Source of the DNA: Camelimonas lactis
GTDB taxonomy: Bacteria; Pseudomonadota; Alphaproteobacteria; Rhizobiales; Beijerinckiaceae
Assembly: GCF_004342915.1 (NCBI RefSeq)
Contig: NZ_SLWL01000003.1
Location: 62,001-126,000, forward strand
Direction: 5' to 3'
DNA: 64,000 bases
Shown here: one piece after another, positions 11,240-21,070 of the stretch
Position numbering within the stretch: the first letter of the stretch is position 1
Layout of the letters: each line of letters begins with the position of its first letter
Made by a program: the position numbers and the translations under genes
Notes under the pieces: model-generated
Seen by the model: the letters and a program-made list of their open reading frames with translations, nothing else
Database searches by the model: none
What the model was told of the DNA's origin: nothing

Positions 11240-11509
11240 TTAGCCCTTCAGCAGGGGATCAAGCTTGCCGGCGGCGTCGAGCGCATGCAGATCGTCGCTG
11301 CCGCCCACATGCTGGTCGCCAATAAATATCTGCGGCACGGTGGTGCGCCCGCCAGCGCGATCAATCATTGTCGCCCGCTGCTCCGGGTGTTGCAGGATGT
11401 CGATCTCCTCGAACGTCGCCCCTTTGGCGTTCAGCAGCTGCTTGGCCGCGTGGCAATAAGGGCAGGTGGATTTGGTGTAGATGGCGATGTGCGGCACCGG
11501 TAACTCCAT
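11240..11509 (-). CDS. grxC: glutaredoxin 3
   Basis: An 89-residue dithiol glutaredoxin that reduces disulfides and glutathione mixed disulfides in the cytoplasm. It carries the active site CPYC near residues 16-19, the cis-Pro motif TVPQIFIG and the glutathione-binding GGSDDLHALD. The ribosome site before the ATG is weak. Upstream on the same strand lies comF. Between this gene and the amidase two short hairpins occur (7-bp arms at 11145-11160, 6-bp arms from 11167) without a T-tract. Confidence 0.96.
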   Translation of the reverse strand: MELPVPHIAIYTKSTCPYCHAAKQLLNAKGATFEEIDILQHPEQRATMIDRAGGRTTVPQIFIGDQHVGGSDDLHALDAAGKLDPLLKG

Positions 11510-11600
11510 GCAACCGTCGTAAAGCTGTCCAGGTTCATTATATGGCGCGCCGCGCCGCCGCCGTCACCCATCTGACCGGCCATGTTCAAACCTGCCGGTT

Positions 11601-12413
11601 TCATCCGGCGCGAACCACCAGGGCAAAGGTCAGCACGTCCACCTGCGCCGCGCCGGCCTTCAGCAGCGCCCGCGTCGCCGCGGCGGCGGTGGCCCCGGAG
11701 GTCATCACATCGTCCACCAGCAACACCCGCTTGCCCACGATCCGGGCCCGGGCGCCGGGCGCCACGACGAACGCCCCCCGCAGATTGCTGGCCCGCGCCG
11801 TGCGCGTCAGCCCCACCTGCGGCGCCGTGCGGCGCACGCGGCGCAGGATGTCGGGAACCGCTGGCGGCCCGCCATGCCGGCTCACCGCCGCCGCCAGCGC
11901 CGCCGCCTGGTTGAAGCGCCGGCTCCACAGGCGCGTCCGGTGCAGGGGCGTCGGCGTCAACAGGTCCGCCTCCGCCAGCAACCCCGCGCCGGCGGTCGCC
12001 ATCATCCGTCCCAGCAAATGGGCGATGTCGGGGCGGTCGCCGAACTTCATCGCGTGCACCAGATCGCGCGCCACCCCGTCATAACGCACCGCCGCGCGGG
12101 CCCTGCTCCAGGGCGGCGGATCGGCGATGGCCGCCGGCGACACAACGCCCGCGCCGGGATCCGTGGCGAACGGCGCGCCGAGGCGCTCACAGCAGGGCCG
12201 GGTGATGAAGCCGAGGCTGCGCCAGCAGGCCGGGCACAGGGCGTGCGGCGCGCTGATCGCCTGGCTGCAATGCAGGCAGATGGGCGGGTACAGCATATTG
12301 AGGCCGGCGCGCCGCACGCCGGCGAACAGCGCCGGCAATCGCCGCCACGCCGCCAGGCGAGCCTGGCCATCATCTTCGGGAGCGTATTGGGCAGCGTTCT
12401 GGGTTTCCGTCAT
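11601..12413 (-). CDS. ComF family phosphoribosyltransferase-like protein
   Basis: 270 residues. A zinc-ribbon-like N-terminal part (CLHCSQAI...CPACWRSL) precedes a phosphoribosyltransferase domain with the PRPP loop VLLVDDVMTSGAT near residue 230. In Gram-negative competence systems ComF/GntX proteins act in DNA uptake, but in most bacteria the role is unproven. The start at 12413 has an AGGGAAG element upstream and gives the usual length. It is divergent from the methyltransferase gene, an arrangement common in Hyphomicrobiales. Confidence 0.93.
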   Translation of the reverse strand: MTETQNAAQYAPEDDGQARLAAWRRLPALFAGVRRAGLNMLYPPICLHCSQAISAPHALCPACWRSLGFITRPCCERLGAPFATDPGAGVVSPAAIADPPPWSRARAAVRYDGVARDLVHAMKFGDRPDIAHLLGRMMATAGAGLLAEADLLTPTPLHRTRLWSRRFNQAAALAAAVSRHGGPPAVPDILRRVRRTAPQVGLTRTARASNLRGAFVVAPGARARIVGKRVLLVDDVMTSGATAAAATRALLKAGAAQVDVLTFALVVRAG

Positions 12414-12565
12414 CCGGGCGGCTTCCCTGCTTTGACCGTGGACCGCCACGCGCCATATAAGCGGCATCATAAATGGCCGCCGCGCAGGTTGAAGCGGATT
12501 TCACGCCATCTGCGGGGCAAGGGCCGGCAGCCGCCGGAGCCGGAAGCCCGGAACAGGAAAGCCGC

Positions 12566-13480
12566 ATGTCCGCTCCCGATACGCCTGAGGGCGCCGCCGC
12601 GCCGCTGGTTTTCGATCGCCCGCTGGCGCGCCGTTATCTTGAGCGCGCCGCCAGGGCCGGGCTGGCGGATTTTCTGGTCGACCGGGTGGCGGAAGACCTC
12701 GATCTGCGCCTGTCGGCGATCAAACGCGACTTTTCCTGCGCCCTCGATCTCGGCGGGCCGGGCGAGCAGGTGCGCGACGCATTACGCCGGCGCGGCGTCG
12801 CGCGGGTGGTGCGCGCGCCCGTTGGCCAGGGGCTTGGCGGCGACGTGGTGGTTGATGAGGAAGCGCTGCCGTTCGCGCCGGAATCCTTTGATCTGATCGT
12901 CGGCGTGCTGTCATTGCAGGGGGTGAACGATCTGCCGGGAGCCATGGCGCAGATACGCCGGGCGCTGAAGCCGGACGGCCTGTTCATCGGCTGTCTCCCC
13001 GGCGGCGCCACGCTCACGGAACTGCGCCAGGCGTTCACCCAGGCGGAGGCGGAGACGACGGGCGGCGTCAGCCCGCGCGTGGCCCCCTTCGCCGACGTGC
13101 GTGACATGGGCGCGCTGCTGCAACGCGCCGGCTTCGCCCTGCCGGTCGCCGACCTGGAAAGCCTGACGGTGCGCTACGGCCACCCGTTGCGCCTCGCCGC
13201 CGACCTGCGCGCCATGGGCGCCGGCAACGCTTTGGTCGATCGCCTGCGCAAACCCCTGCGCCGCGACACGCTGATGCGCATGGCCGAGGTGTATCTGCAA
13301 CGCTTCGCCGATGCGGACGGGCGGGTGCGCGCCACCTTCGAGCTGGTGTGGATGTCCGGCTGGGCGCCGCATGAGAGCCAGCAGAAGCCGCTGCGGCCTG
13401 GCTCCGCCAAGGCCCGCCTCATCGACGCTTTGAAGGTGGACGCAGACGCCATGGCGGCGGTTCCGCGGCGCAAGGGCTGA
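12566..13480 (+). CDS. SAM-dependent methyltransferase, NDUFAF5/BioC-like
   Basis: 304 residues. It begins with VFDRPLARRYLERAA and continues FLVDRVAEDLDLRLSAIKRDF, the typical start of the bacterial relatives of mitochondrial NDUFAF5, then a class I methyltransferase core (CALDLGGPGEQ, then SFDLIVGVLSLQGVNDLPGAM). The glycine-rich SAM loop is less canonical than in active BioC. NDUFAF5 hydroxylates an Arg in complex I; that role is only a family-level possibility. The start at 12566 has AGGAAA 5 bases upstream. Confidence 0.85.
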   Translation: MSAPDTPEGAAAPLVFDRPLARRYLERAARAGLADFLVDRVAEDLDLRLSAIKRDFSCALDLGGPGEQVRDALRRRGVARVVRAPVGQGLGGDVVVDEEALPFAPESFDLIVGVLSLQGVNDLPGAMAQIRRALKPDGLFIGCLPGGATLTELRQAFTQAEAETTGGVSPRVAPFADVRDMGALLQRAGFALPVADLESLTVRYGHPLRLAADLRAMGAGNALVDRLRKPLRRDTLMRMAEVYLQRFADADGRVRATFELVWMSGWAPHESQQKPLRPGSAKARLIDALKVDADAMAAVPRRKG

Positions 13481-13753
13481 CAGGACCTTTCCGCGCCGAT
13501 GAAATCCGCCCCGCCTGGCGGGAAAATGATCCACGGGCAGATGACATCGGCGCCAATTGGGGCCAGGCTTGCCCGACGCTGCCAGAACCGGTCGCAGGGG
13601 CAATACCGCCGACGCGCCGCGCCTCCAGCGAAGCGGAGCCCGGCCGCGCCGCGACGCCCGGCCCGAATGCTCCGACAGATGACGCTGGAGCGGTGGGCCT
13701 GGGCCGGTTGGGCGCGGGACCATGGGGGCTCCTGCATGACGGGAGCCGCCGCC

Positions 13754-14968
13754 ATGAAACCGTTCACATTCGACACCGCGCATTCCATCGTTTTCGGGGC
13801 TGGCGTTTCAGGGCGCATTGGCGAACTGGCGCTGCAACGGCTTTGCGGGCCGGCTTCTGGTGAAGCGGCTTCTGACGGCGCCAACGCCCGGGTGTTGCTG
13901 GTGACGGACCAGGGCGTCGTCGCCGCGCACCTGCTCGACCCGGCGTTGCGATCCCTGCGCGCCGCCGGCCTTGCGACAGAGGTGTTCGATGGGGTCGTCG
14001 CCGATCCACCCGAGGCGGTGGTGCTGGCCGCCGTGGCGCAGGCGCGCGCCATGCGGGCCACGGCGGTGATCGGCTTCGGCGGCGGTTCGCCCATGGATAC
14101 GGCCAAGCTGGTGGCGCTGCTGGCGCGAACCGGCGCGGCGCTGGGCGATATCTACGGCGTCGGCAAGGCCGTGGGGCCACGTTTGCCATTGATGCTGGTT
14201 CCGACCACGGCGGGCACGGGCTCGGAAGTGACGCCGGTGGCGGTGGTCACCACCGGCGCCCGGGAAAAGCAGGGCGTGGTGTCGCCGTTGCTGCTGCCGG
14301 ACGTGGCGCTGCTCGATCCGGAGCTGACCTATGGCCTGCCGCACCATGTCACCGCCGCCACCGGCGTCGACGCCATGGTGCACGCCATAGAGGCGCACGA
14401 ATCGCTGAACCCCAACAACAACCCGCTGTCCCGGCTGCTGGCTCGCGAGGCGCTGCGCCTGCTCGGCGACGGCATTCGCTCCGCCGTGCGCGAGGGCACC
14501 CACCCGGAGGCGCGCTGCCAGATGATGCTCGGCGCCATGCTGGCTGGCCAGGCCTTCGCCAATTCGCCGGTCGCCGCCGTGCATGCGCTGGCCTATCCGG
14601 TCGGGGCGCACTTCCATGTGGCGCATGGCCTGTCGAACGCGCTGGTGTTGCCGCACGTGCTGCGCTTCAACTGCGAAACCGACGGCGGCGCCTATGCCGG
14701 GGTCGCGCCGGCCCTGTTCCCGTTTCTCGCCGGGACGCCCGCGTCAAGGCGCGGTCTGGCGCTGGCCGATGCGCTGGCCCACCTGATCGAAGAAATCGGC
14801 CTGCCCACGCGCCTGCGCGACGTCGCGGCGGGAAACGGCAACCGGGCCGGCCGGGAGGTCCTGCCCGGGCTGGCGCGCGACGCCATGAAGCAGACCCGGC
14901 TGCTGGTCAACAATCCGCGCCCGCTGTCGGAGGCCGACGCCCTGGGGATCTACGAGGCGGCCTGGTAG
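13754..14968 (+). CDS. iron-containing alcohol dehydrogenase
   Basis: A 404-residue group III (Fe-type) NAD(P)-dependent alcohol dehydrogenase. The nucleotide motif GGGSPMD is at residues 109-115. Metal ligands by position are Asp206 and His210 (GVDAMVHAIEAH), His277 and His291 (VHALAYPVGAHFHVAHG). The start follows GGGAG by 8 bases; an in-frame ATG at 13736 is also possible. The substrate is unknown. It occupies the place just upstream of ptsP where an aspartokinase gene is often found in relatives. The 273 bases before it hold no recognisable gene. Confidence 0.92.
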   Translation: MKPFTFDTAHSIVFGAGVSGRIGELALQRLCGPASGEAASDGANARVLLVTDQGVVAAHLLDPALRSLRAAGLATEVFDGVVADPPEAVVLAAVAQARAMRATAVIGFGGGSPMDTAKLVALLARTGAALGDIYGVGKAVGPRLPLMLVPTTAGTGSEVTPVAVVTTGAREKQGVVSPLLLPDVALLDPELTYGLPHHVTAATGVDAMVHAIEAHESLNPNNNPLSRLLAREALRLLGDGIRSAVREGTHPEARCQMMLGAMLAGQAFANSPVAAVHALAYPVGAHFHVAHGLSNALVLPHVLRFNCETDGGAYAGVAPALFPFLAGTPASRRGLALADALAHLIEEIGLPTRLRDVAAGNGNRAGREVLPGLARDAMKQTRLLVNNPRPLSEADALGIYEAAW

Positions 14969-15207
14969 GACGCCGGCGCGGTGCGAACCAGGCATGTTCA
15001 TGCGGGGAGCCGGAGGCCCCGTTCGACCAAAGACCCATGCGCCGGAAGCGGAAGCCGCAAGGCGCGCGACTTGCGGGAATGGTTGCGACTCCCTTATAGA
15101 ACACTATCAGAACGGGCGGCGAACAACGCCGTCTTTCGTCCACTCCGCGCGACTGGTCCCCGGTGGCGGAACGTGCCGGAAATCCGGCCTGAGCGAGGTG
15201 CTTGCTG

Positions 15208-17475
15208 ATGCGAGGCGCTCTTGGCGGCCCACGCGTGCTCCTGCGCCGTCTCCGCGAGGTGATGGCGGAGACAGTCAGCGCCCAGGAGAAGCTCGACCGC
15301 ATCGTCGTTCTGATCGCCAGCAACATGGTGGCCGAGGTTTGCTCGGTCTATGTGCTCCGCGCCGACGGAAACCTGGAGCTGTACGCGACGGAAGGCCTCA
15401 AGCGCGAGGCCGTTCACCGCACCATCATCAATTCCGATGAGGGCCTCGTCGGCCTGATCGCCGCCAGCGCCGAACCGCTGGCCCTTTCCGACGCCCAGAG
15501 CCACGAGGCGTTCTCCTACAAGCCGGAGACGGGCGAGGAAATCTATCACTCGTTCCTTGGCGTGCCGATCCTGCGCGCCGGCAACACCCTTGGCGTGCTG
15601 GTGGTGCAGAACCGCGCCTACCGCATCTACACCGAAGAAGAAATCGAGGCGCTGCAGACCACCACCATGGTCATCGCCGAAATGGTGGCCTCGGGCGATC
15701 TGCAAACCCTGGTGGAGCCTGGCCAGGACATCGCCATCCGCCGCTCGCTGGCCCAGCGCGGCGCCTCCCTGTCGGAGGGCATCGGCCTTGGCTACGTGGT
15801 GCTGCATGAGCCGCGCGTGGTGGTGCAGAAGCTGATCGCCGACGACGTCGCCGGAGAACTGGCGCGCATCGACGGCGCCATCACCAGCCTCAGGGCGCGC
15901 ATCGACAACCTGCTGGCGCGCGGCGACGTCGCCCATAGCGGCGAGCACCGCGACGTGCTCGAAACCGTGCGGATGTTCGCCAATGACCAGGGCTGGCTGC
16001 GGCGGATACGCGAGGCCATCCACACCGGCCTGACGGCGGAGGGCGCGGTCGAGCGCGTGCAGTCCGATACCCGCGCCCGCATCCTGCGCCAGACCGACCC
16101 CTACCTGCGCGAGCGCCTGCACGACCTGGACGAACTGGCCAACCGGCTGCTGCATGAACTGTCCGGCGCCAATTTCACCGCGGCGCGCGAGGAACTGCCG
16201 GACAACGCCATTCTGGTGGCGCGCTCCATGGGGCCGGCGGCGCTGCTCGACTATGATCGCTCCCGCCTGCGCGGCCTGGTGCTGGAAGAGGGCGGCAAGA
16301 CCAGCCATATCGCCATTGTCGCCCGGGCGTTGGGCATTCCGGCTGTCAGCGAGATCGACAATATCGTCTCACTTGTCGAAGCGGGCGACGCCATCATCGT
16401 CGACGGCGTCGCCGGCGAAGTCCAGATCCGCCCGCAGCCCAATGTGGAGGCCGCCTATGCGGAAAAGGCCCGGCTGCGCGCCCGCGCCCAGGCCAAATAC
16501 AAGCGCCTGCGCAAGCTGCCCTCTACCTCGAAGGACGGGGTGCACGTCCGGCTGAACATCAACGCCGGCCTGCTGGTCGACATGCCGCATCTGGCCGAAT
16601 CCGGCGCGGCGGGCGTCGGGCTGTTCCGCACCGAACTGCAGTTCATGGTGGCGGAAAAGCTGCCCTCCACCACAGAGCAGCAGATGCTTTACGAGCAGGT
16701 GCTGCAGGGCGCGGGTGAAGCGCCGGTGACGTTCCGCACCCTGGACATTGGCGGCGACAAGGTGCTGCCCTACATGGAGCGCGTCGAGGAGGAGAACCCG
16801 GCCCTCGGCTGGCGCGCCATCCGCATCGCCCTTGACCGGCCGGCGCTGCTGCGGGCCCAGATGCGCGCCCTGCTGCGCGCCGCCGCCGGCCGCTCGCTGC
16901 GCGTCATGTTCCCGATGGTGGCGACCGTCGACGAGTTCCTGCGCGCCCGCGCTTTGGTGGCGCGCGAGCGGGCCTACCTGAAGCGGCATGGCCATGCCGT
17001 TCCGGCGGAGGTCAGGCTCGGCGTCATGGTCGAGGTGCCGTCGTTGCTGTTCCAGCTTGAAGAAATCTGCGCCGAGGCCGATTTCATCTCCGTGGGCTCG
17101 AACGACCTGATGCAGTTCCTGTTCGCGGCTGACCGCGAAAACCGCCACGTGGCTGGCCGTTTCGATCCGCTCGGCCCGGCCGCGCTGCGCGCCTTGCGGC
17201 ATATCGCTCACACCGCTGCCCGTCACAATTGTCCGGCCACGGTGTGCGGCGAGATGTCGGGGCGGCCGCTGGAGGCCATGACGCTGGTGGGTCTCGGCTT
17301 CCGCGCCCTGTCGATGCCCCCCGCCTCCGTGGGGCCGGTGAAAGCCATGCTGCTGGCCCTGGACGTGGCGCCGTTGACCGCCTTCCTCGACGAAGCCCTG
17401 CGCTGCGATGGCCAGCTTGAGACGCTGCGGCCACGGCTGGAGGCGTTTGCCGAAGCCAACTGCATCCCGGTATGA
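15208..17475 (+). CDS. ptsP: phosphoenolpyruvate-protein phosphotransferase PtsP (EI-Ntr)
   Basis: Enzyme I of the nitrogen-related phosphotransferase system: it autophosphorylates from PEP and passes phosphate to NPr and EIIA-Ntr, a regulatory cascade. The 755 residues contain an N-terminal GAF domain (about 15-155), a PEP-utilising swivelling domain with the active-site His in GGKTSHIAIVARALGIPAV near residue 355, and a C-terminal PEP-binding barrel ending with CGEMSGRP. The start MRGALGGPRVLLRRLREVM is the conserved beginning of this family. prfA follows 82 bases later in the same direction. Confidence 0.97.
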   Translation: MRGALGGPRVLLRRLREVMAETVSAQEKLDRIVVLIASNMVAEVCSVYVLRADGNLELYATEGLKREAVHRTIINSDEGLVGLIAASAEPLALSDAQSHEAFSYKPETGEEIYHSFLGVPILRAGNTLGVLVVQNRAYRIYTEEEIEALQTTTMVIAEMVASGDLQTLVEPGQDIAIRRSLAQRGASLSEGIGLGYVVLHEPRVVVQKLIADDVAGELARIDGAITSLRARIDNLLARGDVAHSGEHRDVLETVRMFANDQGWLRRIREAIHTGLTAEGAVERVQSDTRARILRQTDPYLRERLHDLDELANRLLHELSGANFTAAREELPDNAILVARSMGPAALLDYDRSRLRGLVLEEGGKTSHIAIVARALGIPAVSEIDNIVSLVEAGDAIIVDGVAGEVQIRPQPNVEAAYAEKARLRARAQAKYKRLRKLPSTSKDGVHVRLNINAGLLVDMPHLAESGAAGVGLFRTELQFMVAEKLPSTTEQQMLYEQVLQGAGEAPVTFRTLDIGGDKVLPYMERVEEENPALGWRAIRIALDRPALLRAQMRALLRAAAGRSLRVMFPMVATVDEFLRARALVARERAYLKRHGHAVPAEVRLGVMVEVPSLLFQLEEICAEADFISVGSNDLMQFLFAADRENRHVAGRFDPLGPAALRALRHIAHTAARHNCPATVCGEMSGRPLEAMTLVGLGFRALSMPPASVGPVKAMLLALDVAPLTAFLDEALRCDGQLETLRPRLEAFAEANCIPV

Positions 17476-17557
17476 ACCGCGGCGCCCCTGTCATGCGCGG
17501 CGCCGGCCCTGAAACTGGCGGCTTTTCACCGGCCGCGCTTTCTGCCATTGCGAAGCG

Positions 17558-18646
17558 ATGAACGGATTCAGGCCTCCCGAGGACCGGCTGGACGCGATTC
17601 TCGCGCGTCACGCCCAGTTGAACGCGACCCTGGCTGAGGGACCGGACGGCGCCACGTTCGCCCGCGTTTCGCGTGAGCTGGCGGCGCTTGAACCCGTCGC
17701 CGCGGCCATCGCCGCATATCAGGGCGCCCGCGACAATCTCGCGGATCTTCAGGCCGTGCTGGACGATCCCGCTTCTGACGCCGACCTGAAGGCGCTGGCC
17801 CAGGACGAAATCGCCGGCGCGGAGGACGCGCTGGAGCGCCTGTCGCACGAGGTGCGGCTGATGTTGCTGCCGCGCGACGAGGCGGATGAAAAATCGGCCA
17901 TTCTGGAAATTCGGGCCGGAACCGGCGGCGACGAAGCCTCGCTGTTCGCCGGCGACCTGTTCGGCATGTACAGCCGCTACGCCGCCCTGAAAGGCTGGAC
18001 GGTGGAGCCCCTGTCGGTGAGCGAGGGCGTGGTTGGCGGTTACAAGGAAATCATCGCCGAAGTGCGCGGCGCCAGCGTCTTCGCCAGGCTGAAATTCGAA
18101 TCAGGCGTCCATCGCGTGCAGCGGGTGCCGGCGACGGAGAGCTCCGGCCGCATCCACACCTCGGCGGCGACAGTGGCGGTGCTGCCGGAGGCGGAGGACG
18201 TCGACGTCGACATTGACGAAAGCGATCTTCGCATCGAGACCATGCGGGCGGGCGGCGCCGGCGGCCAGCACGTCAACAAGACCGAATCCGCCATTCGCAT
18301 CACTCACGTGCCAACAGGCACGGTGGTGCATGTGCAGGAGGAGCGCTCGCAGCATCGCAACCGGGCGAAAGCCATGAGCCTGCTGCGCGCCCGGCTGCAC
18401 GACGCAGAGCGCGGCCGCAAGGACGCCGAGCGCGCCGCCGACCGGCGCTCCCAGGTCGGCTCCGGCGACCGTTCCGAGCGGATCCGCACCTATAACTTCC
18501 CGCAGGGGCGTGTGACCGATCATCGCATCGGCCTGACGCTCTACAAGCTGGATGAGGTGATCGCCGGCGCCGCGCTTGATGAACTGGTGGACGCCCTGAC
18601 GGCCGCCCGCCAGGCCGAATTGCTGGCCTCGGATGACGCTCCGTGA
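17558..18646 (+). CDS. prfA: peptide chain release factor 1
   Basis: Terminates translation at UAA and UAG. The 362 residues carry the codon-recognition tripeptide PAT in [23 protein letters not shown] (split here by the family domain order) and the catalytic GGQ loop [15 protein letters not shown], where Gln is the residue methylated by PrmC. The stop codon overlaps the GTG start of prmC, so translational coupling is likely. Length and motifs are normal. Confidence 0.98.
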   Translation: MNGFRPPEDRLDAILARHAQLNATLAEGPDGATFARVSRELAALEPVAAAIAAYQGARDNLADLQAVLDDPASDADLKALAQDEIAGAEDALERLSHEVRLMLLPRDEADEKSAILEIRAGTGGDEASLFAGDLFGMYSRYAALKGWTVEPLSVSEGVVGGYKEIIAEVRGASVFARLKFESGVHRVQRVPATESSGRIHTSAATVAVLPEAEDVDVDIDESDLRIETMRAGGAGGQHVNKTESAIRITHVPTGTVVHVQEERSQHRNRAKAMSLLRARLHDAERGRKDAERAADRRSQVGSGDRSERIRTYNFPQGRVTDHRIGLTLYKLDEVIAGAALDELVDALTAARQAELLASDDAP

Positions 18647-19566
18647 GCAGCGCTGTCGCCAATGACCGGGCGCGTGAAGGCCTGGCGATGCTCGACGCTT
18701 TGCCGGCTGGCTCCGGCCGTGGCGCAACCCTGACGGCGCTGGGCAAGGCCCTGGCCTTTCCCGACGCGGGCGAAGGCGCCCGCATCGCCCGCATCCTGTT
18801 TGCCGGCGTGCTTGGCCTTGAACTGGTCCAGGTCGTCGCCAGTCCTGAAACGCCCCTGTCCGGCGATGAACGGGCGCGGCTGCGCGCGGCGGCGGCCCGT
18901 TGCCTGGCGGGCGAGCCGCCGGGGCGGGTGCTGGGCAGGCGGGCGTTCTGGGGCATGGAGTTCCGGCTTGGCCCGGAGACGCTGGAGCCGCGCCCCGACA
19001 CGGAAACCCTGGTGGAAGCCGCGCTCACGCGCCTCGGCGCGCAGCGGGCCGGCCAGCCGTTGCGGCTGCTTGATCTGGGGACCGGCACGGGGTGTATCCT
19101 GATCGCCCTGCTCAACGAACTGCCGCGGGCGTTTGGCGTCGGCGTCGACCTGGCTCCAGGGGCGGCGATGATCGCTCGCGACAACGCCCGCGACAACGAT
19201 GTCGGCGGCCGCAGCGCTTTTGTGACGGGCGACTGGGCGACGGCCATCGGCGCGGCCCCGTTCGATCTGGTCGTCTCCAACCCGCCCTATATCGAAAGCC
19301 ACTCCCTGGCCGGGCTCGACGCCGGGGTGCGCCTGCACGATCCGGTTCTGGCGCTCGACGGCGGCCCCGACGGGCTTGCGCCCTACCGGCTGCTGGCGCC
19401 GGAAGCGATGCGGCTGCTGCGCCCGGGCGGCGTGGCGGCCTTCGAGGTTGGCGCCGGCCAGGCGGCTGATGTCGCGGCGTTGATGCGCGCCGCCGGCTTT
19501 GCCGCGACGCAGGTTACAGCGGATCTGGCGGGCGTGATGCGGGTCGTTTCTGGCGCCAGACCTTGA
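18643..19566 (+). CDS. prmC: peptide chain release factor N5-glutamine methyltransferase
   Basis: Methylates the Gln of the GGQ motif of RF1 and RF2. The 307 residues include the SAM site [14 protein letters not shown] near residue 145 and the substrate-binding NPPYIES near 210. The start is a GTG whose last two bases form the TGA of prfA (GTGA overlap), so the two are translated in tandem and the enzyme is made with its substrate. A 589-base leader with structured elements separates it from the next gene. Confidence 0.97.
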   Translation: MSSAVANDRAREGLAMLDALPAGSGRGATLTALGKALAFPDAGEGARIARILFAGVLGLELVQVVASPETPLSGDERARLRAAAARCLAGEPPGRVLGRRAFWGMEFRLGPETLEPRPDTETLVEAALTRLGAQRAGQPLRLLDLGTGTGCILIALLNELPRAFGVGVDLAPGAAMIARDNARDNDVGGRSAFVTGDWATAIGAAPFDLVVSNPPYIESHSLAGLDAGVRLHDPVLALDGGPDGLAPYRLLAPEAMRLLRPGGVAAFEVGAGQAADVAALMRAAGFAATQVTADLAGVMRVVSGARP

Positions 19567-20155
19567 GCGGCAAGGACGATGATCCTGAATTTCTGCTTGG
19601 CGATGGCGAACGAAACAGGTAATGTACCCGACATACGACGTGATTTGAGCCTGTGATCTGGCGCTTCGGAGGGAGAAGCGGCCTTACGGGCGCGTCGATC
19701 GGCCGTACCTCCCCGGCGTCTTTCCTGCCAGATCAGCGTCTGGCCGTCGGAAAGGTCCCAGGATTCAGATTGTTGGAGTTTGGTCTGGTCACCCGGATCC
19801 CGGGTCTGGACCAGTTGCGCTCTGACAACGGCTGATGGACGATTACGGAAGCATCCGCAGACCAGAGCATTTGAACGCGAAAGAAACCAGTTCGCGGACG
19901 GGAATGCGCCAGGCGGGAACAAGCCTGGTCTGGCGTCTGTCCGGGCGATTGCCGGTCAGGGACCGGCTTCGTTTCGGGGACCCGCCGGCGGCCGGATGCG
20001 CGCCGTCATCAGTTGATCACCTGAGCAAGGGGTATCGGCTTCTCCGCAGAGAGGCGCCCTGTAGCTCGCTGTGGATGTTGATCCCGGCCGTCCAGCGCGC
20101 GAAGCCGGCGCGGATCGGAAAGTAGTGCAAGACAATGGCTTCACATGAGAGACAG
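19567..20155 (+). other. long structured intergenic region before the DUF4167 gene
   Basis: No gene seen. Inverted repeats stand out: TGATCTGGC (19654-19662) pairs with GCCAGATCA (19727-19735); inside are CGCTTC/GAAGCG and GGCC/GGCC. GCCAGA (19727-19732) can alternatively pair with TCTGGC at 19739-19744. A second dyad at 19785-19814 has ACCCGG and CCGGGT around ATC. No T-tract follows either, so these are not simple terminators. A leader RNA or an unannotated small RNA is possible. Confidence 0.4.
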
Positions 20156-21070
20156 ATGAGACCAGGTCAGAACAGGCGCGTGCGGGGACGGAACAACCGC
20201 AAGGGCCCCAACCCCCTGACGCGCAGCTACGAGTCCAACGGACCGGATGTGAAGATCAGGGGCACTGCCCAGCATATTGCCGAGAAATATGCGCAGCTGG
20301 CCCGCGACGCGCAGGTCACCGGCGATCCTGTCGCCTCCGAGAATTATCTGCAGCACGCGGAGCACTACTTCCGCATTATCGCGGCGGCCCAGGCGCAGTT
20401 CCAGCAGGCCTACGGGGCGCTGCCCCGCGCCTTCGATGACGCCGATGAGGGTGAGGTCGACGACGAATACGGCGCCGACGCGCCGGTCGCGACCCAGCGC
20501 CTGCCGCAGGGCGGCGACGAAGCTTATCCCGCCGGCGCGCCGCAACCCGGCCAGGGCGCGTCCTCCTATCGCGAACGGCAGGAGCGGTTCGATCGCCCCC
20601 AGCGCGGCGAGCGTTATGAGCGGCAGGATCGCGCTGAGCGGCAAGATCGCGCTGAACGACAGGAGCGCCCGGCGCGTGGCGAGCGCCAGCCGCGCGTGAA
20701 CGCTGGCGATAACAGCGAACCCCGTCCGGCTGGCGAGCGTGAGCCACGCGGCCGTCGCGAGCGCTTCCGCCGTGACCGCGACGTCGCTCCGGCGCGTGAC
20801 GTGGAGCTCCCGACGGACGAAGCGGACGCCGGCGGTTTGCCCGCTTTCCTGACCACGCCGCTGCGCGCGGCCCCCACGCCGGTGGAAACCCAGCCGGAGC
20901 CGGTGGCGGAAGACAATGCGGGCGCGTCAGAAGCTGCGCAGGCGCAGGATGACGCTGGCGTCGATGAGACGGGCGAGCGCTTTCCTGTCCGCGCCCGCCG
21001 GCGCCGGGGCCGCACCCGCGCTGACAGCGCGACGGATTCGGCTGATATCGAGCAGTCCGCCGCTGGCTGA
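20156..21070 (+). CDS. DUF4167 domain-containing protein
   Basis: 304 residues. The N-terminal 80 residues (MRPGQNRRVRGRNNRKGPNPLTRSYESNG, split by a short basic run, then VKIRGTAQHIAEKYAQLARDA and YLQHAEHYFRIIAAAQAQF) are the conserved DUF4167 domain of Hyphomicrobiales; the basic start suggests nucleic-acid binding, but the function is unknown. The rest is low-complexity, rich in Arg, Glu, Gln and Pro, with an in-frame repeat at 20618-20671. The start at 20156 matches the conserved MRPGQ beginning; an ATG at 20135 would add seven residues. The gene ends at a strong terminator. Confidence 0.93.
   Translation: MRPGQNRRVRGRNNRKGPNPLTRSYESNGPDVKIRGTAQHIAEKYAQLARDAQVTGDPVASENYLQHAEHYFRIIAAAQAQFQQAYGALPRAFDDADEGEVDDEYGADAPVATQRLPQGGDEAYPAGAPQPGQGASSYRERQERFDRPQRGERYERQDRAERQDRAERQERPARGERQPRVNAGDNSEPRPAGEREPRGRRERFRRDRDVAPARDVELPTDEADAGGLPAFLTTPLRAAPTPVETQPEPVAEDNAGASEAAQAQDDAGVDETGERFPVRARRRRGRTRADSATDSADIEQSAAG
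20618..20671 (+). repeat. three in-frame 18-bp tandem repeats
   Basis: GAGCGGCAGGATCGCGCT is followed by a copy with one change and a third, more diverged copy. They encode repeated E-R-Q-D-R-A units in the disordered tail of the DUF4167 protein. Copy number may vary between strains. Confidence 0.8.

Noticed and set aside
19653-19820. An SRP RNA, RNase P RNA or 6S RNA gene in the prmC-DUF4167 gap.
   Set aside because: None of the conserved sequence cores of these RNAs was found.
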